A DNA stretch of 64,000 bases from Bacteroidota bacterium (GTDB lineage Bacteria; Bacteroidota; Bacteroidia; Bacteroidales; Prolixibacteraceae): the NCBI GenBank assembly GCA_023412195.1, contig JAEYNZ010000052.1:3257-67256 (forward strand), written 5' to 3'. The notes beneath the pieces were generated by a model. It saw only the letters and a program-made list of their open reading frames with translations, searched no databases and had not been told where the DNA came from. The position numbers and the translations under genes were made by a program. This document shows positions 7,742 through 16,539 of the stretch, piece by piece (position 1 is the first letter of the stretch; each line of letters begins with the position of its first letter).

Positions 7742-10678
7742 TTAGCTTTTATTTCTGATCTTAGTCAAATATCCTACGCTGGGCTTGGTGTGCAGTTCTT
7801 CCAGCAGGTGGTAGTTACGCGGGTCGTTTCGCAACTGTGATACCTTGCTCTGCGGGTCGTTCAGGTCGCCAAATACTATTGCATTGGAAGGGCATGCCTG
7901 CTGACAGGCTGTCTGCAATTCTCCATCCTGCATAGGACGGCCTTCCAGTTTGGCATACAGTTTTTTCTCCTGAATCCTTTGAATGCAGAATGAGCATTTT
8001 TCAATAACACCTTTTGCCCTGACAGTCACATCAGGATTATGCCGCAGGCGGCTGAAATCAACGGTTACCCCGGCAGGGTCATACCTGTTGTTTGGGATCG
8101 CATCGGCACCTGTATAGTCGAGCCAGTTAAAACGCCTCACCTTGTACGGGCAGTTGTTGTTGCAGTAACGGGTTCCGATACAGCGGTTATATACCATCTG
8201 GTTTATTCCTTCGCTCGACTGGTTGGTGGCGGCAACCGGACAAACGTTTTCACATGGTGCATTATCACAATGCTGGCACATAACCGGTTGCCTGACTACT
8301 TCAGGGTCATTTTCGTCGCCGTTATAGTACCTGTCAATCCGGAGCCAATGCATTTCATGTGCACGTGATACTTCTTTTTTGCCAACTACCGGAATGTTGT
8401 TCTCCGTATTGCAGGCCAAAACACATGCACTGCACCCGGTACAGGTGTTGAGGTCAACGATCATGCCCCATTTATGGCCGGGATAAACTGTTTCCGGATA
8501 CAATGTGGTTGCATGTTTTTTTACTTCTTCATGTAATTCATTTCCTGCAGAAGGATTTTTCTGCCATTCTCCAAAAGTAGCTTCACGGACAATAGGCCTG
8601 CCTTCCATCGATTGATGTCCCTGCACCAGGGCAATGATTTCTTTTCCTCCGGTTTTCTGAAGGTTAACGCCATATGCGGTAAAACGCCGGGTTCCATCCT
8701 GCAGGCTGCTTAACCGGAAAGCATTTACTCCTGTTACCAGTTGTTCAGGAATACCGATAGACCTTCCATAACCAAGTGCTACAGAAATCGTATTGTCAGC
8801 CTGTCCGGGCTGCACAAATGCCGGAATTTCAAGGCTTCCCAATTGAACTACATCGCCATTTTTAATTTCCATCTGCCTGGCGACGGCAGGAGAAACAGAT
8901 GCATAATTACCCCAGGCAACTCTTGTAACAGGATCAGGAGTTTCCTGCAGCCAGGGATTCAGTGGCCCGTGGCCGGTTCCGGCATGGACTGATTCAGTCA
9001 GTTCAACGGTAAAACCTTCAGGTGAGGTTTCGGAGACAAGTGTCTGAAGTGCCCTGCCAATTTCAGCGGAATTAAAAGAAACATTAACAGGCGCTGCATT
9101 CATCACAAGTTCACCGTTTCTAAGCGTATCTATCCAAAACTGATCAGTATTTGTAGTTTTAGCCTGACCTGGGAATATATCTGTTATCCAGTTGTTTTTG
9201 ATATAATCGGGCCAGGTAATTTCATTACCCATCCAGGCCAGAAGCGTCTCCTGTGGCTGTCGTGTATTTAAAAGTTTGTGCAGGGTAGGCTGCATGACAG
9301 ATACCACTCCCTTTTTATATTCAGCATCATCCCATGATTCCAGGTAACCAGGTGCAGGAAGAATAAACTGGCACAATTCTGTAGTTTCATCGGGTGAATT
9401 AGCCAGAGCAACAGTAAGAGGGGCATTTTCAATGGCGGCCTTAATTTTTTCTGATTCAGGGTGGTTGTATACGGGATTTGCATCCCACAGGATCACTGCC
9501 CCCGGGTTCTGAGTCAGTAAAGCCCCGATTGCACTTTCTGTTCCGCGGAAATGATTATAGGTACGGTTAAACAGAATGGTGTTGTCGAGGTTGCCTAACA
9601 TCTGGTTGATGCCGTTAACCAGAACCTGGTATTCAGGATTGTTTACACCGCAAAGAACCAGTGAACGCCCCTGGTGTGCTGCCAGATCGTCAATGGCTGC
9701 ATTGAGCTTTTCTTCCAGTCCGGGTGGGGGAGAAGCTGTTTCTGCTGGATTAAGGCCCTGTTGTGAAGCCAGCCGGTTATAAATGTAGGTTAATACTTTC
9801 CCGTAATCTGATCGCTCAACCCTGATGCGGATATCTGCATTGGTGCCTGTTAGCGACATGGCACCCTCGATATGGTAGTGCCTGCTCAGGACTTTATTCT
9901 CGCTGTTAAGCGCACGACGGCGGGCATAGGCAGCTGAAAATTCAACCGGCGATAACCATGTTCCCAGGAAATCACAACCTACAGAAACGATGCAGTCGGC
10001 ATTTTCAAAATTATATTCAGGCAGTTCATCTGTTCCAAAACTGCGCCTGTTGGCTTCACGGTAGCCATCCATGGGAATGGCATCATACTGCATCCATTGG
10101 GCACCATATTCACGGTTGAATTCATCGATTAGCTTTCTTGTTGATGGACTGATAATCGTTGAGGTGATAAGCAGAATTGGTTGTCCTGATGAGGATATTT
10201 CCCGCAGCCGGGTTATGATTTCAGAATCGGCTTCTTCCCATGTAATGCTTTGTTTGTTCCTCAAGGGAGTATGATACCTGTTAATGTTGTAAACATCCAT
10301 GACAGAAGCCTGTACCCGTCCGCTGGTTCCGGTAGGAGTAATAACCGACTTCGGATTTGGTTCCAGTTTTATAGGCCGGTTATCCCTTACTTTTACCAGT
10401 ACGCTGCAGAATTCGTTCTGATTAAAATAGGAAGAAGCGTAATAGGATGCGATACCCGGGGTTATTTCTTCGGGTTTTATGAAATAAGGAATGGCCTTTT
10501 CAACGGGCCTTTTACAAGATGCAATTAGTGTGGCCGATGCAGCACCAAGTCCCAGCACCTTTAAGAAATTGCGCCTGGATGTAGGGCTGACTACAGGCTC
10601 AGGGCCTTTGGCATCCCTGATATCTTTTATGGGTTCAAATTCTTCAAGAAGTTCCCAGTATTTTTTCTCTTCACTCAT
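7742..10678 (-). CDS. actB: Alternative Complex III iron-sulfur protein ActB
   Basis: Large periplasmic subunit, 978 aa. A twin-arginine-type motif (SRRNFLKVLG) lies near residues 33-42 after a hydrophilic lead, as usual for ActB. Residues ~50-700 are a molybdopterin-oxidoreductase-like fold; in the family this domain carries no cofactor. The ferredoxin-like domain (about 735-935) has four Cys groups: CTGCSACVLAC (~746), CQHCDNAPCENVC, CNNNC and CSFC...CQQAC (~924). These suit three [4Fe-4S] clusters and one [3Fe-4S] cluster, as described for ActB. It lies 38 bp after actA and 13 bp before actC. Confidence 0.94.
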   Translation of the reverse strand: MSEEKKYWELLEEFEPIKDIRDAKGPEPVVSPTSRRNFLKVLGLGAASATLIASCKRPVEKAIPYFIKPEEITPGIASYYASSYFNQNEFCSVLVKVRDNRPIKLEPNPKSVITPTGTSGRVQASVMDVYNINRYHTPLRNKQSITWEEADSEIITRLREISSSGQPILLITSTIISPSTRKLIDEFNREYGAQWMQYDAIPMDGYREANRRSFGTDELPEYNFENADCIVSVGCDFLGTWLSPVEFSAAYARRRALNSENKVLSRHYHIEGAMSLTGTNADIRIRVERSDYGKVLTYIYNRLASQQGLNPAETASPPPGLEEKLNAAIDDLAAHQGRSLVLCGVNNPEYQVLVNGINQMLGNLDNTILFNRTYNHFRGTESAIGALLTQNPGAVILWDANPVYNHPESEKIKAAIENAPLTVALANSPDETTELCQFILPAPGYLESWDDAEYKKGVVSVMQPTLHKLLNTRQPQETLLAWMGNEITWPDYIKNNWITDIFPGQAKTTNTDQFWIDTLRNGELVMNAAPVNVSFNSAEIGRALQTLVSETSPEGFTVELTESVHAGTGHGPLNPWLQETPDPVTRVAWGNYASVSPAVARQMEIKNGDVVQLGSLEIPAFVQPGQADNTISVALGYGRSIGIPEQLVTGVNAFRLSSLQDGTRRFTAYGVNLQKTGGKEIIALVQGHQSMEGRPIVREATFGEWQKNPSAGNELHEEVKKHATTLYPETVYPGHKWGMIVDLNTCTGCSACVLACNTENNIPVVGKKEVSRAHEMHWLRIDRYYNGDENDPEVVRQPVMCQHCDNAPCENVCPVAATNQSSEGINQMVYNRCIGTRYCNNNCPYKVRRFNWLDYTGADAIPNNRYDPAGVTVDFSRLRHNPDVTVRAKGVIEKCSFCIQRIQEKKLYAKLEGRPMQDGELQTACQQACPSNAIVFGDLNDPQSKVSQLRNDPRNYHLLEELHTKPSVGYLTKIRNKS

Positions 10679-10716
10679 CAGATATTATCTTGGTTGAAAC
10701 AGATTCGGTAATAAAA

Positions 10717-11877
10717 TTAATAGTGGCAGCTTGAGCAATTGTTTGCCCCGATATTCACTGCAAGAATGGAATCGCGAACACCTTGTTCCAGATCTTTATG
10801 GAATGCTTCAAAAATTGAATAGTATTCATTGTCGATGAAATCAACTTTTGTTTCACGGTGACATTCAACGCACCATCCCATCGACAGATCCTGTACCTGC
10901 CGCACAACATGCATTTCTTCAACATTACCATGGCACTGCATGCAATCGAGATTTCCTGCACCAACATGCTGGGCATGCGAAAAGAATACGTGGTCGGGAA
11001 GTTCATGTATCCGTACCCATTCTATTGAACGTCCTTCTTCATATGCTTTCACCAGTTTATCTATTTCAAACCTTCCTGAACGTGAGCCTTCCCGCACTAC
11101 AATATGGCAGTTCATACAAAGATTAGTAGATGGAATATTGGCTGTTTTGGAAGTGGTTACTGTGTGGTGGCAGTACATGCAATCCATCTGGTTCTCGGTC
11201 ATATGTACCTGGTGTGAAAATTTTATAGGCTGGTCGGGTTGATATCCCGGGCTTCTGCCAAGCAAGGTGGCTTCTTCATATAACATAAAAAGCTGGTATC
11301 CAAAAGCAGCAAAGAAGATGGCAAGAGGGATAAACTTATATTTTATCTTTTTGAATATAATTAAATCGAGCAGGGCAATTGTAAGGATGATTCCCAAAAA
11401 TATAAATAGAAGAATCCTGTTGATGCTTGGTTTTGCATATTCAACTCCGGTTTTTGACAGATTTTCCAGATATATTTTGATGAAATGTACATCTTCAGGA
11501 TTAAGCTCTATATTCTGGTGAACCCTGCTGATCACATTTCCTGTGGGTTCCATTACAGATCTGTAAAAGGAAGCAGAATCGGTTCCTGATATTTTATAAG
11601 CGAGATCAATTGCCGAGGGATTCCAGTTGAGGGTATCGGGTGCAACAAGATAATGGCACGAAACACATGAAGGATTTTTACTCTGGAAAGGCAAAAGGCC
11701 CATGAAAAACCTCCGTCCCCTGTTTATTTCATCCCTTGAAGCACCTTCAGTTATTACTGATTCATGCTCCTGGGCAACTGATACTTTAGGTATTGAAAAA
11801 ACAGGAAGTGTAAGAAAAAGAAAAAATAAAATACGGTAAATAAATTTACATTCATCACTAGAGAGATTGTTTCTCAT
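10717..11877 (-). CDS. actA: Alternative Complex III multiheme cytochrome c ActA (six CxxCH)
   Basis: First gene of the complex III operon, 386 aa. An N-terminal hydrophobic segment (IYRILFFLFLTLPVFSIP) acts as a signal. Six CxxCH heme sites are visible: CVSCH near residue 70, then CMYCH (~232), CMNCH (~255), CMQCH (~312), CVECH (~336) and CSSCH at the very end (~381). The first site sits in a separate cytochrome-c-like domain before two hydrophobic helices (about 155-175 and 185-203). The other five form the ActA pentaheme domain. ActA is usually described as pentaheme, so the N-terminal heme domain is notable. A 270-bp non-coding stretch precedes it, in which I could not find a clean promoter. 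Confidence 0.92.
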   Translation of the reverse strand: MRNNLSSDECKFIYRILFFLFLTLPVFSIPKVSVAQEHESVITEGASRDEINRGRRFFMGLLPFQSKNPSCVSCHYLVAPDTLNWNPSAIDLAYKISGTDSASFYRSVMEPTGNVISRVHQNIELNPEDVHFIKIYLENLSKTGVEYAKPSINRILLFIFLGIILTIALLDLIIFKKIKYKFIPLAIFFAAFGYQLFMLYEEATLLGRSPGYQPDQPIKFSHQVHMTENQMDCMYCHHTVTTSKTANIPSTNLCMNCHIVVREGSRSGRFEIDKLVKAYEEGRSIEWVRIHELPDHVFFSHAQHVGAGNLDCMQCHGNVEEMHVVRQVQDLSMGWCVECHRETKVDFIDNEYYSIFEAFHKDLEQGVRDSILAVNIGANNCSSCHY

Positions 11878-12147
11878 GCTGCTCAGTTTAGTATAACAAC
11901 AATAAGCCTGGTTATTTCATTTATCAAGCTAACAAATTTTATTACGAAAGGTTGCTAAATATAATAAAAATTTTTCATTAAAACAGGCTTGAAAGCGGGG
12001 GTTCATGATGGTTTAAGGGGCTATTGTTCATTGTTGCAATTATTAATATGCACAATCCTTTTTCTTTAACAGGATTATTTTTACAAAATCCTTTTTATGG
12101 GATATCTATAAATCGATAGTTATTTAATCTGTAATGAATAAGAAAGT

Positions 12148-13071
12148 TTACTTCCTGGTGCCTGTAACAAGTATTCTGGCCGGTGCTTTATAGGCCATAT
12201 TCATCATCCGGTCTGCCAGTGCCCACAGCTTAAAATTCAGGTGTCTTAATACAAAATGTGTTCGCAGATGAATCAAAATCTTATTGCCAAACAGGATAGA
12301 GTTCCAGTTTTTTAAGTCATTTTCCTGGTATAATGTTTTCAGGATTTCTTCATCAAAGGAATGAAGATGGGCATGCACGGGAGTGGGCTTGTTGCAATGG
12401 ATGCAAAGGGAGTATTGTATTTTTTCCTTATATGGGGTTGTAATGATAAGCTTTCCGCCCGGCTTTAAGATGCTGAACAGATTTTGAATGAAGGTTTTGG
12501 GATCATGAACATGTTCTATGATTTCAGAAGCTACAATATAGTCGAATGTATTTTTTATAAAAGGCAGATGGAATACATCGGCCACGATGGCAAAATGATT
12601 GTCGAAAGGAAATCTTTTCAATGCCCTGGAGGTGTTTCTTAATGAAATGTCCATGGATACAACATCAAAGCCTGCAGGGCAGAATAATTGTGCCACCCAG
12701 GCTTTTCCGCAACCCACATCGAGAATCTTTCCTTTTTTGCCTGTTACCTGCGCTGCGATATATTCCCTGGTTCTTCTTTCGATATGTTCTGTTCCCGGAT
12801 CCCGTTTAGCAAAATAGTCAGATGAGTAAGCATCTTTCTCATAATGATCGATATATCTGAAGGCCGACTTCGTCTGATTGTGAATTTCCGTTTGTGCTTC
12901 AATGGTGTAGCCATCTTCAGGTAGAATTACCGGCACGTTGTCCTTTACTTCATACAGGTGACTGCAATCCCTGCACTGAAGTCCGCTTCCGGCATCATTT
13001 GAAGCTAAGGTACCTGTGCTGCAATGAATACATTTTAATATTTCAGTAAACTCTGATTTCTTTATCATCAT
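12148..13071 (-). CDS. SAM-dependent methyltransferase with N-terminal zinc-ribbon-like segment
   Basis: Class I methyltransferase of the type-11 (UbiE-like) group, 307 aa. The N terminus has a Trm112-like Cys pair arrangement (CIHC near residue 14 and CRDC near 34) ending in VPVILPEDG. The Rossmann motif I is ILDVGCGKAWVA (about 116-127), followed by an acidic VVSMDIS and a post-II motif DYIVASEIIEHVHDP. The C-terminal third is less conserved. It lies 10 bp downstream of a flippase gene, so it may modify a lipid-linked glycan or a polysaccharide. The substrate is not identifiable. The next ATG, one codon in, would serve equally as start. Confidence 0.82.
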   Translation of the reverse strand: MMIKKSEFTEILKCIHCSTGTLASNDAGSGLQCRDCSHLYEVKDNVPVILPEDGYTIEAQTEIHNQTKSAFRYIDHYEKDAYSSDYFAKRDPGTEHIERRTREYIAAQVTGKKGKILDVGCGKAWVAQLFCPAGFDVVSMDISLRNTSRALKRFPFDNHFAIVADVFHLPFIKNTFDYIVASEIIEHVHDPKTFIQNLFSILKPGGKLIITTPYKEKIQYSLCIHCNKPTPVHAHLHSFDEEILKTLYQENDLKNWNSILFGNKILIHLRTHFVLRHLNFKLWALADRMMNMAYKAPARILVTGTRK

Positions 13072-13081
13072 GGAAATCTGC

Positions 13082-14395
13082 TTAATAGGTGAAATAGAAA
13101 ACGGTTAAAGTTATCAAAGAATATACCGCCAGTACATTTACCGGAATATAATCTTTGGGAGAAATGCCAAGAACACTTTTATTATATACCATCCAAATGA
13201 CTTTTTGAACAGCATATGCTATGACTGTCGCAAATGCTATACCTTCAATTCCCCAATAGTTTATGAAAATTATGCTGAGAGCAACATTTACAATGAGTTC
13301 TGCAAAAGATGCATACATAATTATATGAGTTTTTTTCAGTCCGATCAGGATAGTATGCGGGAATACCAGCCTGCTTATTATCAATAACAAATAAATATTG
13401 AAAATTACAGCACTTTCTGCAAAATCCGGATTAAAGATTCGCGGATAAAGCCAATGGCTAAGCATTAAAAAAAGAATTGATACAGGGAAAAGCAGATGCA
13501 TCAGGCCTGCTGATCTGTTTTTAAGGGAATTTAAAGTTCCCGAAAGTTTATCCTTTGTTGAGAATTGTGCAATCATTGCTGTGCTCAGGGCATTAGCCAT
13601 AAGCAATACAAGTGGAAACTCTTTTGCTCCATAGCGAAAAATTGCAAAGGTGGAAGAATCGAAATAGTTCAGGACAAGGATGCCATCTACATAGATAGCT
13701 GAACTCCCTACCAGTGTACTTATAATTAACGGCCATGCATAATGAATATGTTCCTTAATAAACGGATATGAGAATGATAACCATGCATGTTTTTTAAGAA
13801 GAATCAGCAGCCAAAAGTACCTCAGTACAGAAATAATGATTAACCCGGTTAAGGCCAGCTCCATTCCATATCCAAATATTACAGGCAATGAAACCAGGAG
13901 AAACTGAAGGCTAAAGGTTATGAACCCATAGGTTATCATGAAACGAGGCTGGTTCTTAAGCAGATAAATGTATTCAATCAAAAAGGAAGGGCTGCTGAAA
14001 AAGATATAGATTAGGATCAGTTCGAAGTAGGGGATGGTTTCTGATTGTGTAAATGCTTTTGTAAGGGGATTTCTAAAAACCAGTAATCCCGTTATCGTTA
14101 ACACGCTCAGAAAACTTATCAGCATAAAGGCATTAAACAACTCCGGTGATTTGCTTCCTGAAGAACTGAAGGTACTGTTGTTTTTATATAACGGTATGAA
14201 GGATTGAATCAGGCCGTTTATCCAGAATGAGCAAAACAATGCAGTGATAAATAAGAAGAGCTCGTATTCACCGATTGCTTCTGCAGAAAGCTGACTTTTT
14301 GCAAAAACAATGCTGATTAACAGCAATGTTCCAAAACGAAGCAACTGGAAAAGCTGAAGCCCCGAAATCGTGTTAATGTATTTTTGTATAAACAA
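13082..14395 (-). CDS. Polysaccharide flippase / MATE-like membrane protein
   Basis: Inner-membrane protein of 437 aa with roughly twelve to fourteen hydrophobic segments and the arrangement of the oligosaccharide-flippase (Wzx/RfbX, MVF superfamily) group. The first helices contain LLRFGTLLLISIVFAKSQL and the region FALFCSFWINGLIQSF-like follows. It probably flips a lipid-linked sugar across the inner membrane. No glycosyltransferases accompany it; only the methyltransferase follows, so the substrate is unknown. Its start lies 98 bp from the divergent AlkD-like gene start. Confidence 0.82.
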   Translation of the reverse strand: MFIQKYINTISGLQLFQLLRFGTLLLISIVFAKSQLSAEAIGEYELFLFITALFCSFWINGLIQSFIPLYKNNSTFSSSGSKSPELFNAFMLISFLSVLTITGLLVFRNPLTKAFTQSETIPYFELILIYIFFSSPSFLIEYIYLLKNQPRFMITYGFITFSLQFLLVSLPVIFGYGMELALTGLIIISVLRYFWLLILLKKHAWLSFSYPFIKEHIHYAWPLIISTLVGSSAIYVDGILVLNYFDSSTFAIFRYGAKEFPLVLLMANALSTAMIAQFSTKDKLSGTLNSLKNRSAGLMHLLFPVSILFLMLSHWLYPRIFNPDFAESAVIFNIYLLLIISRLVFPHTILIGLKKTHIIMYASFAELIVNVALSIIFINYWGIEGIAFATVIAYAVQKVIWMVYNKSVLGISPKDYIPVNVLAVYSLITLTVFYFTY

Positions 14396-14466
14396 TGCTT
14401 AATTTCCAATACCGTTCAGGCAAATTTAATCTTTTTGGGCAGATATTATGGAAGCAGCATTTATGT

Positions 14467-14474
14467 TACTTTTG
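14467..14474 (+). promoter_or_regulatory. Putative -7 promoter element (TACTTTTG)
   Basis: TACTTTTG fits the Bacteroidota -7 consensus TAnnTTTG and lies 19 bp before the AlkD-like start codon. The nearest upstream TTTG (14434-14437) is 29 bp away, longer than the usual 19-21, so the -33 part is weak. Confidence 0.35.
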
Positions 14475-14493
14475 CAAGGTAAGAATTGCAGAT

Positions 14494-15186
14494 ATGAGTT
14501 TTATCCTCGATAGACCTGAAACTGAAAAGGATTTTCAGCGGTTGCTTCACCTGATCAAACTGCGCAAGAACGGCGATTCTGTTGCTGCCATGAAAAGGCA
14601 GGGGATAGAATACAAACAGAACTGGGGGGTTTCCATAGTTGAACTTCGTGAATTGTCAAAAGGCTTCAAACCCGATCATTTGCTGGCACTGAAGCTTTGG
14701 AACAAGCAGTGGCGCGAAAGCATGATTCTGGCAACACTGCTTGATGAGCCTGACAAAGTAAATGAAGAGCAGATGGATTTCTGGACCAGAAGTTTTGAAA
14801 CACAGGAAATAGCCGAACAGGCTTCCGCCAATCTTTGGGTCAAAACCAGGTTTGCGTTTGTAAAAGCCATCGAATGGAGCCGTGGCAAGAAGCACCTGGT
14901 CAGGTTAACGGGCATTCATTTGATGGGAAGGCTGGCAATGGTGCAAAAGAATGCCATCGATGAAATGTATGAATCTTTCTTTGAAGAACTGGCTGTAGTT
15001 GGTAAAGATCCCCAGTTAAGCGTAGTTGTATACCGTACGGTAATTGCATTGGGATCACGCTCACAGGTGTTGAAAGAACAGGCTGTTCAACTGGCACAGG
15101 GTTTCAGAACCAATGAAAAACATGAGATCATCAGGTTGGGGGATATGCTTCTGGATGAATTAAATTTCGTTTCCTTTGACAGTTAA
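14494..15186 (+). CDS. DNA alkylation repair protein (AlkD-like, HEAT-repeat)
   Basis: All-helical protein of 230 aa that resembles the AlkD/AlkC-type DNA glycosylases, which remove alkylated bases by wrapping DNA in HEAT-like repeats. The internal MSFILDRPETEKDF start was chosen because the longer frame begins at the flippase start codon and adds residues without family character. Landmarks are the GVSIVELRELSKGF-type early segment, LALKLWNKQWRESMILATLL and SANLWVKTRFAFVKAIEWSR. No residues of the glycosylase site can be fixed with certainty by eye. It is followed 12 bp later by a DUF502 gene. Confidence 0.78.
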   Translation: MSFILDRPETEKDFQRLLHLIKLRKNGDSVAAMKRQGIEYKQNWGVSIVELRELSKGFKPDHLLALKLWNKQWRESMILATLLDEPDKVNEEQMDFWTRSFETQEIAEQASANLWVKTRFAFVKAIEWSRGKKHLVRLTGIHLMGRLAMVQKNAIDEMYESFFEELAVVGKDPQLSVVVYRTVIALGSRSQVLKEQAVQLAQGFRTNEKHEIIRLGDMLLDELNFVSFDS

Positions 15187-15198
15187 AATAAACGTTGC

Positions 15199-15813
15199 AT
15201 GCAAAAAAAGATTTTTCAGTATTTCCTGCAGGGTGTGTTGCTTGTGGCACCGGTGGTGATTGTCGGCTATATTCTTTATTCAATTTTTATTTCAGTGGAT
15301 GGATGGTTAAACAGCAAGCTTTCACCACTGACAGGGTTTAATGTACCCGGACTGGGAATTCTGTTCCTTTTCGTAATTCTTACATTGCTTGGTTATCTTG
15401 GGCAGACTGCTTTAATAAAGCCATTGAAAAAATTCACAGCAGGAATCATTAAGAAGATCCCATTGTTAAACCTGCTGTATTCCTCCATCAATGACCTGTT
15501 TTCAGCTTTTGTCGGGAAGGAGAAAAAGTTCAATGTGCCGGTGAAGGTATTGTTCAATGCTGAGAACAACCTTTGGAAGCTTGGCTTTGTTACTAAGGAA
15601 ACAATGGACGTTACCGGTAACACAGACCTGGCAGCAGTTTACTTCCCCCACTCCTATAATTTCTCCGGGGAATTGTACCTGGTGCCGAAAGAAAGGGTTC
15701 ATTTCATCGCGCTTTCGCCTGCAGAAACCATGAAATTTATCGTATCAGGCGGTGTTACCAGGTTCGAATCCATGGAAAGTTATAATGAGCATGAACCTGA
15801 AAAAAAACAATGA
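15199..15813 (+). CDS. DUF502 family membrane protein
   Basis: Inner-membrane protein of 204 aa with two hydrophobic segments (about residues 10-32 and 52-75) and a soluble C-terminal domain. The helix-turn segment IIKKIPLLNLLYSSINDLF and the later FPHSYNFSGELYLVPKERV resemble the DUF502 family, whose molecular role is not established. Its 3' end overlaps the start of the HAD gene by 29 bp. Confidence 0.8.
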   Translation: MQKKIFQYFLQGVLLVAPVVIVGYILYSIFISVDGWLNSKLSPLTGFNVPGLGILFLFVILTLLGYLGQTALIKPLKKFTAGIIKKIPLLNLLYSSINDLFSAFVGKEKKFNVPVKVLFNAENNLWKLGFVTKETMDVTGNTDLAAVYFPHSYNFSGELYLVPKERVHFIALSPAETMKFIVSGGVTRFESMESYNEHEPEKKQ

Positions 15814-16471
15814 TACGATCCTGATCAGGAATGCCTCCCGCTTTGAAGCCATCATTCTTGATATGGATGGGGTGATCGTAAATTCAGAACCATTCTACGT
15901 AGAGGTGGAACAGGCAAATTTTAAGCAGCTGGGTTTAGATATTTCAGTTGAAGAACATCAGACATACCAGGGCACTGCCACTGACTTGATGTGGACGCTG
16001 ATCAAGGAGAGGCATGGTGTAGAGCAGCCACTTGAGAAACTGGTAGAAATGAGCAACAACCTCGTCACACCATTTTTCCATTCATTGGAAACCATTGAAC
16101 CCATGCCGGGAGTAAGAGAGTATATTCTTAAAGTAAAGGAGCAGGGCATTCCGCTTGCTTTGGCTTCTTCCTCCTATGCTGATGTCATTGAGATCATCCT
16201 GCAGAAAACCGGTCTTAAACGATATTTTGATGCGGTTGTCGACAGCAAAATGGCAGGAGCCAGTAAGCCAAAACCAGATATTTTTTTACTTGCAGCACAA
16301 AAACTTGGTGTGGCGCCTGAAAAATGCATCGTCATTGAAGATTCCACCAATGGCATTAAGGCAGCTAAGCTTGCAGGGATGTACTGCATTGCATTTGCCG
16401 GACCGGGTTCTGAACTGCAGGACCAAAGTGGGGCGGATGAGATTATCAAAGAGTTTTCCGAACTGCTTTGA
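15785..16471 (+). CDS. HAD-superfamily phosphatase/phosphomutase (beta-phosphoglucomutase-like)
   Basis: Cytoplasmic HAD hydrolase of about 228 aa with an alpha-helical cap. Motif I is ILDMDGVIVNSEP, the nucleophile being the first Asp; motif II is ALASSSYADV, motif III the Lys in AGASKPKPDIF, and motif IV IEDSTNGIKAA. This pattern suits the beta-phosphoglucomutase/GPH subgroup, acting on small sugar phosphates. The ATG at 15785 was preferred over the more upstream frame start because it already overlaps the DUF502 gene by 29 bp; an ATG two codons later is equally possible. Confidence 0.85.
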   Translation: MSMNLKKNNDTILIRNASRFEAIILDMDGVIVNSEPFYVEVEQANFKQLGLDISVEEHQTYQGTATDLMWTLIKERHGVEQPLEKLVEMSNNLVTPFFHSLETIEPMPGVREYILKVKEQGIPLALASSSYADVIEIILQKTGLKRYFDAVVDSKMAGASKPKPDIFLLAAQKLGVAPEKCIVIEDSTNGIKAAKLAGMYCIAFAGPGSELQDQSGADEIIKEFSELL

Positions 16472-16539
16472 ATGACATTTTTAGCTGCTTGAAATTTAGA
16501 ATGTTCCTGTCACTAATATTCTTCCTTACTCCTTGCTGC

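Noticed and set aside
15761..15771. GGTTCGAATCC, identical to a tRNA T-loop.
   Set aside because: It lies inside the DUF502 reading frame and no acceptor, D or anticodon arm can be formed around it.
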